64,000 nucleotides of DNA. Source: Sclerodactyla briareus. Its lineage: Eukaryota; Echinodermata; Holothuroidea; Dendrochirotida; Sclerodactylidae. The notes beneath the pieces were generated by a model, which saw nothing but the letters and a program-made list of their open reading frames with translations, made no database searches and was not told where the DNA came from. Every line of letters begins with the position of its first letter. Within the stretch, counting starts at the first letter, position 1. A program made the translations under genes and the position numbers. Below, piece by piece: positions 47,095 to 58,350 of the stretch. The stretch lies in assembly GCA_026419785.1 (NCBI GenBank), contig JAODTK010001943.1, forward strand, positions 1 to 64,000. The letters are read 5' to 3'.

Positions 47095-49790
47095 ATTAGG
47101 AATAAACTCCCACCCAAAAAATCCTTTTTGACTACCTGAGTACCTACAATCCTTAATATTATTTTGTTAAATGACACCAATTTAGATAGATTCCAGCATA
47201 GACATAAGGATCCCCAACTTCCAAATCTTCCTTAAAGATATTAACCGGCATAAGGGTGGTGGAGCCATTGCAGTCAGAAGGTGTTTTTAAAAATGCTGTC
47301 CGAAACATCCTCCCCCGTTCCCATGATCAAGTTCTCTCTATTAAAATCTCCAACGATAAAATAACCTCGTATACATTATTAGCTACTATAATCCTCCAGG
47401 TAGCTATGTAAATAAACATTATTGTCGGAACTGGTCCAAAAACACTCTTCTGGTAGGGGACCTAAATTCTCACATCCATTATATGGCTCCAATAAAACCA
47501 CCCCTTATGGTCGCCATCTTTTAGAGGTCATTGAGGAAAATAATCTCTGTGTGCTTAACCCCAACACCAAAACTAGGCGAATCCGATTGATAATTCAGAA
47601 GAACTACTTGATTTCATTATAGCCTCTCCTTGTCTTTCCTGTTTCCATAGCAACAATCAAATTATTGAAGAATCCAACCTTAGCGATCACTATATCATTA
47701 ATTCCAAATTCAACTATCAGCTCCAAACCTCAAATTCAAAGCCGGGCTCCTAATTATAATCTGTCGAGGACTGACTGGCCTCTTTTTAAACACCATATGG
47801 ACAATTCTGTAACTCACTTAAAATACAACCTTGACAAGCTGCTCATTAACGATCAATTTCTTGATAACTTTGCTTCTGATATCTCTTCTTGATCACTGAT
47901 ATTTTTAAGCGTCCTGCCCTATTGCTATACCCGAAAAATAATGCTTGGAAACTAAACTCTAAAATTCATATCCTAATCAAAGCCAAAGGAAAACTCAGAA
48001 GAATCTTTATAAAAACTAGGAATCACGAATCAAACCTAAATGAATACCATTCAAACCCAAATTAGAAAAAATAAGATTTAAAAAATCTCAGGTTTGGAAT
48101 AACGCTTGTAATGGAATTAACCAGGAAAAAGACCCTAGGAAATTCTGGAACAAAGTCAAGAGGTATTATAACAATAATACTAATCCCCACCTCAACGTTC
48201 GTCTCCGCAAACTGACGGAACCTTAGTTTCAAACCCAGATGACCAAACTGAATTATTTGCTGAAACTTTTGAAAACATTTTTCGAACCCCCCAGCATCCC
48301 AACTTTGATGCCAATAATAGAGGGTCGTTGACGACCAAATAAGCAAAAATCCAAATTTTAAACCCACATTTCACCACAGGTTAGATTCCAACTCTCCCTA
48401 TTTTATTGAAATTAAGACCTCAAGAAAGCTTTGAGGGATTCCCCTAATAACTCTTCCCCAGGCATTGATGGAGTTTCTTATAACCATTTAAAAAAACCTG
48501 CCTCCGAATGCTCTTGGCCTACTTCTTACTTTTTACAAACTCCTGGGGTGTAGGGGTACTTCCCAACCTTGGAAAATCGCCAAGGCTATTGTCATCCTTA
48601 AACCGGGCAAAAACGCTCATGATACTACTAACTATCAGCCTATTAGCCTCCTCTCCTGCGTTGGCAAATTGTTTAAAGATTATAGCCTTAACTGAGAGCT
48701 CTCTGGAAAAAAAATAATTTCTTACCCCTAACCATTCTGTTTTCGTCAAAATATGCGGAACTTTTTCCCCCTCCTCCTTACACTGATAATATCAAACAAG
48801 GTTTTTCAACGTAAACAAATTACTTCTGCAGTTTTCCTAGATGTGGAAAAACCCTTTGATCAGGTTTGGCATAATGGCTTGCGCCTCAAACTGTCTATGC
48901 TTGGGTTGCCGGATAGTATGCTTGGTCTCCTTCTTCGTTCCGCCGTGATAGGAAAATGTCCATTTATTATAATAACACTCTCTCTCGCTTCTTTAATCTC
49001 AATGCTGATACCCCCCAGGGGTCTGTCCTCAGCCGCTACTCTTATCATCTTTGGGGGGGGGGTGTCATGACCATCCCGTAACACCAATATTAATATTTCG
49101 CAATTTGCCGATGACATGGCCATTTGGTACACCTCCAGTCAATACAACGCATAATGACTAACTTCACAGCGCGCACCATGACATCGACATGGTGCAGTCT
49201 CTGGCGGATTACAAGGAATGCTCTAAGTCCTACACTTAATCCACTTTAACAAAAATCCTCGACTCAAAATTCCCAACAATAGCAACCTAACTTTTTACAG
49301 GGATAAAATCCCCTTAGCTTCCACAGCTAATTTCTTAGGGATCACTCTTGATAATAAACTAAGCTTTAATAATCATATCAATAATCTCTTGGTGCTGCCA
49401 TTTTCCAAATTCCCCCTCTTTTAGGTCCTTAAGTAGCAACGAGAACATCTCCCCGAGAACCAGTTTACGGATTCACTTCTCGTACATCCGCCTAGTCTCG
49501 AATATGGCACATCACCTCCCTCTCCCTAGCTCCACCAACTTAGCCAAATTAGAGAGGATTCATCTCTCAGCCCCGCAAAATGCTCTCAAATTCTACTACG
49601 ACGTTCCTAAGCGTGAGGTCCTCCTTGCTGCAATCTGTACCCCTCCCTTCAACCGTTAACTAATTAATAAGAACGTTTAATAATGTCCAGGAACTCCAAC
49701 CCCATATTAAAACTCTCATATATCGTCAACTCTTGAATAACCCACTTAACAACTACAAAACTTCCATGGGTTCTCTTTCCCAGAGAGAGC
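47095..49790 (+). pseudogene. Jockey-type ORF2: endonuclease and reverse transcriptase
   Basis: Endonuclease traces: DINRHKGGGAIAVRR (~47235-47280), LLVGDLNSH (47445-47473), and YGRHLLEVIEENNLCVLNPN (~47507-47566). RT: NNSSPGIDGVSYNHLKK (~48448-48498), YQPISL-like text (~48634), TSAVFLDVEKPFDQVWHNGL (~48823-48882), ADTPQGSVLS (~49004-49032) and QFADDMAIWYTSSQ (49101-49142), so the catalytic DD is present in text. NFLGITLDNKLSFNNHIN (~49330-49383) is the post-RT block. The tail reads LERIHLSAPQNALKFYYDVP and ICTPPF. Stops and shifts lie between all the blocks, and a G-run at 49053-49061 adds another. Confidence 0.87.
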
Positions 49791-49800
49791 TTCTTTCGTG

Positions 49801-50240
49801 GGTAGGCGGTTGGGCACGCCAGGAAGGCGGGTGCCGGGGTCGAGGTCCGGGACGTCCTAGATCAGTCTTGACGCACCGGGTTCCTCCTCGCCCGTCTTCT
49901 TCTTTCTGTTCACTGCCTCTATTAGCGTCTTGCACTCTCTCTGGCACAGTTTTTGTACCGTTATAGACAATTTTGAATGGAAAGAAAAGAAAAAAGAGAG
50001 AGAAAAAAAAAAGATGGTCAAAATGACTGATTATCAAAAAGACGGTCAAGGCGGCTCATTATTGAATGAAAAGAGGTCAAGGAGACCCCACCCCCCAAAA
50101 AAAATATTGAAACAAAAGAAAAAGAAAGAGAAAAAAATACTAATGATGGGCCGGTGGGCCACTACTAAAAAAGATGGTCAAGGTGGCCCACTATTGATTG
50201 AAAAGAGGTCAAGGAGGCCCACAATAAATTCCAGTGCCTA
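49801..50240 (+). repeat. Jockey 3' region with ~131-bp direct repeat
   Basis: aaaagacggtcaaggcgg...ctcattattga and gaaaagaggtcaaggagac (50038-50095) returns as aaaagatggtcaaggtgg...cccactattga and gaaaagaggtcaaggaggc (50169-50222). A-rich stretches lie between. It follows the ORF2 end, so it is probably the 3' UTR. Confidence 0.6.
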
Positions 50241-50373
50241 TCTGCCTTTTTTTCTGTCCAGGAGCTCTTTTTATCCAAAATATTTTTTTTTTCTGGTGGC
50301 TATTCTTTGGTTTTGTATCTCTGTACTTTTTAGCTGCGGGAGAGCAGCCTACAAGTCATCATGTCTCACCTTC

Positions 50374-50449
50374 CGTTCGTTCGTTCGTTCGTTCGTTCGT
50401 TCGTTCGTCCGTTCGTTCGTTCGTCCGTTCGTTCGTCCTTCTGTTCGTC
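50374..50449 (+). repeat. (GTTC)n microsatellite
   Basis: About 75 bp of gttc/ttcg tetranucleotide with gtcc variants. Open frames across it encode only FVRS-type repeats. Confidence 0.95.
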
Positions 50450-51340
50450 ACGTTCATTCATAACTCTAACCATACATGCGATCAGGTTGAAACTTGGTGG
50501 GTGGATGAAGCTTGCTACTACTGGCTAAGCCTAGCTACTTTTATGTCCGCAAGTGTTATTAGATTTTAATTAAATCCCATTAATTACCCCAATTTCAAAC
50601 TTTAATTTTGGCTCTCCTACTGCCAGACAAGTTTGTTTACATTACTCCATCCTCTGCTTGAGCAGTGTTTACCTTATCTGCCAGAAGGCCCATTTCGAGA
50701 ATATTTGACCATAAAACCTATTGTCCAGGGGCAGATGATTTGTCTTTCATCGGCATCTCGCCCTATTTACATTAGACCCTGCCTCCACAGGATTTGTTTT
50801 TTCATTACATCTCGGTCCCATGTCCCTACGTGGTGACCTAGAATGGTGGGCTTGCGCCCCCCCCCCCACCTAAATGCTGTTTAATGGTAACTGTGGAGTG
50901 GTTCAACTATCACTATGAGTGTCAACAATGTTAGATATTCATTTCTTGGAAGTGTGTTTCCACTGTTCACTGCACAGGCTTAGGAATGGGCACTGATAGC
51001 ACATATTAGGCTGATGTGGTAGAACATTTCCAAAGTCAATTTCCATGGTTTATCGAACAGATTCAGTAGAGTCAGTTGAATGTGAACAAACAATGAATGT
51101 GAAATGGCGAAAAAATGCAGTGTATTCGCCACGAGAATTTTGCTGTCCGCAGCTACCCAAGACTTTCCGACTTGCACTTGTTAATCAAGCTGAATTGATT
51201 TCCAGACCACTTTCCATTTTCAAATCCGCCGCATAGGAGAATATGGCTTTTGCAGCCTAACTCCTTAAACTGTTTATATATATATTTCGAGTTACACTTC
51301 TGTGGTCCCCGCACTGACGATAGACTAGTATCGTACGAAA
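50450..51340. other. Unassigned sequence
   Basis: No gene supported. A C-run is at about 50857-50867. Confidence 0.45.
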
Positions 51341-51566
51341 GCCTGCATCCAAAATATATCGGCTGTTTTACGCACAATTTTCCTAGCTCAATCGCTATTC
51401 CGCATCTTCATATCATTATATATATATAATATATATCTATATATAGACAAGAGGCAAAAACGGTAAAACAACATGCTACGTAATTATAGACTGAGCTTCG
51501 AATGGAGATGCGAATACGATTGAGCTAGGAAAAATTGAAGTAAACCGCCCGATTATTTTGGATGCA
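51341..51566. mobile_element. Palindromic inverted-repeat element, possibly Penelope-related
   Basis: The left arm (51345-51412) begins gcatccaaaatatatcggctg and continues cctagctcaatcg and ccgcatctt. The right arm (51502-51565) is its inverted copy: gagatgcg, cgattgagctagg, then ccgattattttggatgc. A TA microsatellite (51413-51445) and ~55 bp lie between. Just outside the left arm is actgacgatagactagtatc followed by gtacgaaag, a hairpin flanked by CTGA and CGAAA words. Penelope-like elements carry terminal repeats in either orientation and hammerhead ribozyme motifs (family knowledge); membership here is inference. No RT or GIY-YIG frame is present. Confidence 0.55.
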
Positions 51567-52345
51567 ACAGCTTCCAGGATGAGGCCACCCACCATTCACC
51601 GGCTTCTTCATATCTGTCATGGCACGTTCAATTCATTCACCATACCTTCCCGTAGATTTCTCATCAGGGTTGCCTGGTCTTTTGGTTCAATTTCCGATCG
51701 GGCTGGGCCAGTCGGAAAATCAGATTTTCCAGCATCCATTGTCAATTCCTTAATGGTCAGAAATTTGCCACAAATGTCAAAACTGACATATGTGGTACTT
51801 ATTGAAATGGCCTGTCTCACTTGCCCCACTGCAACACTGGACTCAGCAGGGATCAGGGAATTTGGTCTATAAAGTGCGCTTCCAATGTAAGTTGAGGACT
51901 ATTTTCTGAGGAGTAACTTGGGCTGGGGAGGAACACAGTCCATATATGTCGTATGCTGGTGCCCTAAGCTCGGGTTCGATTCACGTGATTCAATATGCGA
52001 ATCCAACTTAACTAAGTGTGCACCTGAGAAAGTGATGGGCAGGAAACTGACTAGTCCTTTTCCCAGCTGAATTATGTTGGAACAATTTCGCAATAAATTC
52101 TAGTAACCAATCATGAGTCGATTTTTGAATTGCTGAGAGTCGAACTGCATGTTGAATGGCACGTGTGAGATCCTGAAATACCACTGGAACGTTCGAACAG
52201 CACAGCTGCATTCTAAATATAAGGTGACTATATATAAAATAAACTCAGTGTCGGTCTGAGTGGATTCATTAAAGTGCATAGTATGCTCCCGGTTGCGGAT
52301 GATACTCTAGACTATGAGCCATAGCTTCGTAGTGTTATTCGGAAA
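51567..52345. other. Unassigned sequence
   Basis: No feature supported. A B-box-like ggttcgattca at 51973 lacks a credible A box. Confidence 0.4.
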
Positions 52346-52580
52346 GGCTAATGGAACCCAATCAGATTGACATTGTATACTGTTTACGACCAGACACGCC
52401 TCCGTCTATTCAGACCTTTCGCTCATTCCTTTTATTACATGAAGAACCTTAACAGCGCGGAATTTTCGCAATGTCTCCTGTTTCCTATACACTGAGTCTG
52501 GAGTAGATAGTATATGACAGCCATGTAGACCCAGTCTTTTTTATTATGTCAAGTGTGGAGTCTGTCTCTACCTTATCTTT
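52346..52580 (+). repeat. Dispersed repeat family C, copy 2
   Basis: Diverged partner of 26517-26765, same orientation and same order of landmarks (ctaatggaacccaatcag, gtttacgacc, ctcctgtttcc, gtctggagtaga, atgtcaagtgtgg). Family unknown. Confidence 0.68.
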
Positions 52581-52829
52581 TGAATAACGCCATAATCCGA
52601 GGAGGGATACACAGTGCAAACACACCGTAAACGATGCAGACCCGTCCGACACAAAATATCTAACCGTTTGGAAGGGTCCTTCGTCTGTGAGGCTCGCTTC
52701 AGTGGTGGATGATCCTCGACAACCCCGGGGTATCGTTTTGATTGTGGGGCATGAATAGCATTCCTAACCGGCGCGCCTAGAAGTTCATAAACGCACAGGC
52801 TGCTAAAGGCTGGCTACATAAGGATACAA

Positions 52830-53303
52830 TCAAAGAAAAGAAGAACCCCAATTGTGGAGCAGAGTTATGGACGACTTCGTTAGAAACGAGCACACCGACA
52901 TTAGCCCTTGCCTCCGCCGAACAGCCCAATCAACGGATAAGAAAGCCTCCCCCCCCTTAAGCCGGCTCACCTCGATGCGGACTTGCTTTCTGCAAGCGTC
53001 GGAGCGTTGCTGGTGGGTCAACGCCGCTCTCTTCGAGGAACCCAGGCAAAGTGTGAGGCGACGACCAATAAAGCCGTGGGTCACCGCATCCTGGCAATTT
53101 TTTTCACTCAAATTAGTGTAAATAATTCCCAATTTTGATCGCTTCTGTCTGGAACATGCCGTCTCCCGGAAGCAGCAGGAAATTTTTCCGAGATACTTTC
53201 CGTTTGGAATGAAACGTTCTAGGACATATTCTTTTTCAATGTGTAGATGATTTGGGCACAAAGCGTCAAAGGCTCGGGAAGGTGCCGTTTTCTTTCTCTG
53301 CAA
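52830..53303 (-). CDS. Unrecognised 157-codon open frame (candidate)
   Basis: A GC-richer stretch with one minus frame open for 157 codons, among the longest in the window. It lacks an ATG at its open end (TTG only), so if real it would be an internal exon or a transposon piece. It is basic and Cys-containing (for example CCFRETACSRQKR near residue 43, LTHQQRSDACRKQVRIEVSR near residue 95) but matches no domain I know. A poly-C run at 52951-52958 supplies the glycines. Chance openness is possible. Confidence 0.2.
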   Translation of the reverse strand: MQRKKTAPSRAFDALCPNHLHIEKEYVLERFIPNGKYLGKISCCFRETACSRQKRSKLGIIYTNLSEKNCQDAVTHGFIGRRLTLCLGSSKRAALTHQQRSDACRKQVRIEVSRLKGGEAFLSVDWAVRRRQGLMSVCSFLTKSSITLLHNWGSSFL

Positions 53304-55785
53304 TTGGAGAAAACCAAACTTCCAAACTTACGTGCCAATTGATAGTTGGCGCCCTTTTGATACCCTATCGGGTTTGGACCCCTCCCTTTCAGAATCCTGC
53401 AGCCGCCCCTGCTTCTCCTGAGATACTCCAAGTCATTTGGCAATGACTACCATTTGAGATACCCATTGTCAAGTTGTGATCGAGAGCCTCGAATATTCTT
53501 GTACCTCGCCCCAACGTGGTGGCGTTAGCTAGATAGTAACGGACGTCCGCTTAGCGCCTCTGAGGAAACTTCGACGTAATCACTCTAGTTACTAATCACA
53601 TCAACATAATCAATTCCTAACCCTTTTTTGTGGCACGGACTCCCAAAGTAGAGGATATCTACCTCCGGGACGTCAAAGTCGTTGACGTGCGAATGCGGCC
53701 CTTTGCCCACGACAGAGAGAATAATAACAAGGATTGGAAACGCCCCTGTATATTTAGTCGCGCCAGATGTTGACCACGTGACGCGACAGTGGATTTTCGA
53801 AAATTAATGTTGCGAGAGAGGTGAATTGCAAGGTTTTGTAACCAAGCGTAATTGCATATTGCCCTTGCTATTACATCATATCAAAATGTTCCAAACCACT
53901 CTATTTCAGTAAGATTACTAACGGCCCCTCTGTAATTGCCCCAATCTCGTAAGGAATAGGGCATACTGAATTGAAACTCCGAGGATAATGGCAACGTTGT
54001 GAATTCTATTTCCCCAAACAGTAGACATCTGGACTAAAAATGTAACCATTTCTGACCCATTGCGTAGGCCAGAATAGGTCCATTGCAATTGACATCTCCT
54101 GAAGCTAAACGCTTTTCACAGGTCCATACACGGAGACGTCCGTCCTCCACCAAGTGTAAAAATTAGCTATTGGATGGCTCTCCAAATTTCGAATTGTGGG
54201 AGTATGTAACAGTTGAAAAGGGAACACCTCCCTACAAAGTGCTCAGGGAATACTTACCGTGTGGTTTTTCCTCATGATAACTCATGAAGATTTAAAATGT
54301 TCAACAACGAGACCATCCCAGGTGGCATGAAAATCCGCCTGTTTTTTTTGCGTGTGGAGGATTGGGTCTTGCAACTGACTTGTTCATTTCCTCACCATTT
54401 GGGTTTTATTCAGAGTTATGAGCCATCGTGCCAATTCTCGTCCTGGAATTGACAGTTTTTAATTAAAACCTTAAGGTTTGGTTTCTGATTCAAAGCAGAA
54501 AGACACTGCTGCCGGAGAGTAAATACAATACAATCCAGTAGAGCTCGCGGAGACCTTGAGGAGTGGACCTGCCTGTATGGATGACTGAAGAATGTTCCCC
54601 CCCCCCCCACCACACGGATTCAACACTCAATTCCAAGCAACCCACCAACCTGCACTGCAACGCACAACCACCGCCATCTTTTGTACAAGGACAAAATCTG
54701 ATAACCGCGTAGGTCAGAACTGCAATAGACAGGAACCTGGTACATCGTGTTCCCTGCACCGTTGTTCTTTCTCACTCCTATCCTTCTCAAAGAATTCAGT
54801 TTTCTTTAACCTTCCTCCTTTCAGTCACCTTTACGACCGGAGGGGATACCGCGGCCTATTCCTTCTGAGTGGTCAACAATATAATATAGGTATAACAAAT
54901 TATCTCACTTCAGACCGACGAACTATTGTGCTCGACTCATTTCAATAAAATCGGTGAGACAGAACATCCGTGTAGACCCATGTGTCAATGCAAATATGCG
55001 GACTTGAGTTTCTATGAACTTGCAATTTTTCCTACTCCATTTCGTGCACCGCCCCACTCGATTGGTGATCGCTACGATATACAGCCTCATCAGCCATTAT
55101 CGAGGTAGTTAGTCCATATCGCCCGTGATACTGAGGTTTTTTTTATGCATTCCCAGCTTACTTGACTCTTATCGATTGAAACATTGCCCCCCTATTCACC
55201 CCCAACCGCGTCTTCATGTCTGTATGTTCGCGATAAACCGACAGACTGCGGGGACTTGAATACAATTTACGTCTGTTAAAGAGGTTGGATACGATCTATC
55301 TCACGCGGTTATGATGTTGACATTGGTTTTGATGAGTTGTACTACCTTTTTACCTGCTGACTGTAACAGTATATAACCCCCCCGAAACTTTAAACGTATC
55401 ACCCAAATAACCCTGCTATAAGGTTTGTGATAATTGAGAGGCAATCCACCCTTCCGGAGTTGCAATATCTTAGCACTAATCCACTCATCCTCAATATTTG
55501 CGGCCCTGGCATTCCTCCACCAACCTGTTAACGACATATGAACCTGTTACACCTATGTATTGATATGTCGTTGAATACCTGAGGCCTCTCCAACAACCAA
55601 TTTTGGGGGGACTAAGTTTCTGATAATTTCAAATCAGTTGTAAACAGTGTTATAATAACATTTGAAACCTGAAATCCAAGTGGCTTAGTGATTCCGTGAA
55701 TTGCCTCATGACTTTCACTTAAAGTTTGTTAACACACTCAGATCACATTTGACCCACTGTAATAGAAAACGATGTACTCATTATT
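53304..55785. other. Unassigned sequence
   Basis: No gene supported. A C-run is at 54599-54609. Near 53375-53420 the minus strand reads caggggcggctgcaggattc, resembling ends of some DNA transposons, but no inverted partner was found. Frames at 54490-54948 overlap on both strands and have no motif. Confidence 0.45.
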
Positions 55786-56310
55786 GGGACACACACCAAG
55801 TATTAGCTACATTCATCTGCCGTCAGATGAGCTCCTCCCCATCCCGTTTGGGTTTTGCACAAGCTAAAATTGCCCGAAAGATCAAATTCTTACCATATTC
55901 ATTTCCCCAAAATGACCACTGGTCTGCACACAACATAGAGTGCTCGTTCTCTTCATAGAAGCCACCAGACCAATTTCACTTGATTGGACCAAGCGTCCAG
56001 GACCTTATCCTCTCTTCACAAAGTTTTCAGACTTACCTCTCGCAATGACTTTTGACCTGACCCGAAAACAATAGGGATTAGTTATTCATCATAAATCCCC
56101 ACATAGAAATATGATCTTCATTTCATCCAGGTGGGGTCAGTTATGCTTCTTCAACAGCTGAAATTGCCCAAATATCCTCGCTTTTTTGTCAATTCCCATT
56201 TTTTTCTCCCAAAATGTAACGGCCTGTCTGCACCGACAACACTAGCGTGATTGTCTACTCCCCATTAAGCTACACACCAATTTTTTGTAACCCGGCGTTT
56301 CTGGCTACTT
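55786..56310 (+). repeat. Dispersed ~300-bp-period repeat family B, locus 2
   Basis: Same family as 10240-10630. Two internal copies: caagctaaaattgcccgaaagatc (55858) and cagctgaaattgcccaaatatc (56154), 296 bp apart. Also present are ttgacctgacccgaaaacaata (56051), gatcttcatttcatccaggtgggg (56109) and ttaagctacacaccaattt (56266), each matching text at locus 1 in order. Non-coding and strongly diverged. Confidence 0.65.
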
Positions 56311-57024
56311 TGAACCTACTCTAGGACAAATTATCGCCACCGAACAAATAAATCTTATTGTCGGGAGCAACGAGTTTTCTCTGGATCATCAGAAAATAAT
56401 TCATAAATATCGGGTATTCGTGCAAATAATCAAATAGTAGTTCCGTCAGCCTAGATATTTTCGGATCAATTCAATAGCCACCCTTTTGCAAATCGGTTGT
56501 TGATGTTGCAGCGTAGTGGCGGGATCCGGTAAATCAAAACGTCCAGGACGAGGCCGGTTTGCTCTTATTTCCGATAAGAGTAGCCTAATTGTTGCGGCTA
56601 CTTGACATTTTCAGAAATGAGTGATTGTCTCGTACCTCCCGGCGAAATTTCGGAATGACTATATGTTGAAGACGGGTATTAGAAAGAGGGTGTCGAATAT
56701 GGGACTGCCCCAGCGCCGATATTATTATCCCCCCCCCCCCCATCTCCCGTAGACCGTGCGAGTTCACACAAATACCAAGAACATAGCAAACAACATTATC
56801 ATAGCAATTAATGAAAGACTAAAATTAGGAATATAAATCAAATTGGGTGGACAAAATACAGATTTTAAAATTCCATAGGCTATTCTTGACAGAGATGATA
56901 TTGAATCAACGGGATATTTCTCTAGGAGTAACATTTTCTACTTATAGGAAACACATAAACACATATAAGTCATAATTGTGACCTTAACATGCAGCATGTG
57001 ATGACAATTCGAGTTTCCACACAG
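56311..57024. other. Unassigned sequence
   Basis: No feature supported. A C-run is at 56730-56740. Confidence 0.45.
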
Positions 57025-57110
57025 CTGAGGCTGGGATTCCATTGTTTGCGTAGCGTTCCGTAAGGATTGGAATACACATTTCTCACGGACACGAGAACGT
57101 TGTGTTTAGA
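57025..57110 (+). repeat. Solo terminal-repeat sequence related to the MITE at 35167
   Basis: gaggctgggattccattgtttgcgta matches the end motif of the 35167-35573 element (ggctgggattccattgttgcgta). No inverted partner was found within ~600 bp, so this is a lone or deleted copy. Confidence 0.55.
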
Positions 57111-57595
57111 AGAGAGGCACGCTGTGAATTAGTTGGAAAGACCGGCAAATGCAGCTCTCTGAATATTGTCGTTGATAGGGCTATTTAAGATATTCCACAG
57201 AAATAATTCTGGATATCCCGTATACCATCAGTACATGTGCGTATTTACCTTTTCAGTGTTGGTTTTTCCTTCATTGAGTTTCTGTGTACCAATACTTTGC
57301 AAATTGAATGGGACATAATTCACACACTGTGGCACACAGCATATCAACTGAGTATTGCCAAGTTTATAGGTAGTGCGTTCGTGCCTACTGTCCAATAACC
57401 GATAATGCCTGCGCTACACTCCGATTCAAGAACTTGATTTCCACCAGTTCATACAACCACGCCGTAATGCTCAATTGGTACACTAGATGCATTTGCACAC
57501 GACGCCATTATTCTTCAGTGATTTGATGTCGTCTCACCAAGTAGCTCCCCTAGACCATTAACTAAATTAATGCTAACTAACATAATTATCATCGT
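57111..57595. other. Unassigned sequence
   Basis: No feature supported. Confidence 0.4.
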
Positions 57596-57599
57596 CTGC

Positions 57600-58235
57600 T
57601 ACGGAATATCTTGTCCATGCGTCCATCTCCATCTCGGTTGATTATTGTAATCGTCTTCTGTTCGGTGTTCCCGATAGTCAAATTATACGCTTGCAACCTG
57701 TACAAAAATGCTGCCCTACGCGTTTGTCACCCTGCCAGGAATTCTACCATATCAGCCCGACCTTCAAGACTTGCACTGGCTCCCTATTAAAGAGAGAATC
57801 GAACTCAAATTGTTGCTCTCCGCATAATTCGACAACGTCAATAATTGTCCTTAGTGTATCAGCGAAAATTGACCAAGTATGTCCTGACATTCCTCGTTCC
57901 CTTCCACCTGTTACCCAGCTTCAAAATACTACGTGTACCTCCTGTTAACCTCGCCAGCTATGGTGAAATATATTGTTCTCATAATGCTGCTCGTTTTTCA
58001 ATTGCCGCCCCCCTATTTCTGTAGGTTAGCGGATAGTGTGAATGTTTTCAATTCAAGGCTCAAAACGCTTATCTTCGTTAGGGCCTTTTCATACTTGTAG
58101 CTTTTTGACTTCCTTTCGTTTTTTCACTCCTTTTTTGATGTTTCTAATTGTTCTTTAGGACTTCGATTTGTCTTCTTTCTGGGAGCCGCATTGTACTCTT
58201 TGTGATATTACGGCTATATAACATATCACACATTA
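57600..58235 (+). mobile_element. CR1/L2-type LINE 3' end, copy 2
   Basis: Plus-strand C-terminal end of an L2-type ORF2. Reads DYCNRLLFGVPDSQIIRLQP then VQK (57640-57705), LHWLPIKERIELKLLL (57773-57820) and, after shifts, HNAARFSIAAP (57979-58012) and FNSRLKTLIF (58049-58076). These fit the LDYCN.LL.G.P.....LQ.VQN.AAR / LHWLP...R...K / FS.AAP.LWN..P / F.S.LKT.LF chain of this group. The 3' UTR holds cggctatataaca (58212) and then a TTA repeat, as in copy 1. It is 5'-truncated, with several frameshifts. Confidence 0.88.
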
Positions 58236-58350
58236 TATTATTATTAATTATTATTATTATTATTATTATTAGTATTATGATTATTTTATTATTATTATTA
58301 TATTAATTTTATATATTATTATTCTTTAATATTTCCTTATTTTTATTATT
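58236..58350. repeat. (TTA)n microsatellite, LINE tail
   Basis: About 115 bp of TTA/ATT repeat with interruptions directly after the LINE 3' UTR. Confidence 0.93.

Larger units (their letters stand above)
46141..49800 (+). mobile_element. Jockey-type LINE, ORF1 and ORF2, near full length
   Basis: Plus-strand non-LTR element of ~3.7 kb of body, plus leader and 3' region. ORF1 carries zinc knuckles; ORF2 carries endonuclease and RT but no RNase H, as in the Jockey clade. Both frames are broken repeatedly. The 3' region (49801-50240) has its own direct repeat. No target duplication was identified. Confidence 0.85.

Noticed and set aside
49930-50569. Plus frames of 177 and 111 codons
   Set aside because: Low-complexity K-rich and FVRS repeats produced by A-rich 3' UTR sequence and the (GTTC)n microsatellite.
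51955-51995. ggttcgattca B-box-like word
   Set aside because: Lacks the final CC of the B box and has no credible A box or stem pairing.
53370-53425. Minus-strand caggggcggctgcaggattc as a DNA-transposon end
   Set aside because: No inverted partner was found within several kb, so it remains only a resemblance.
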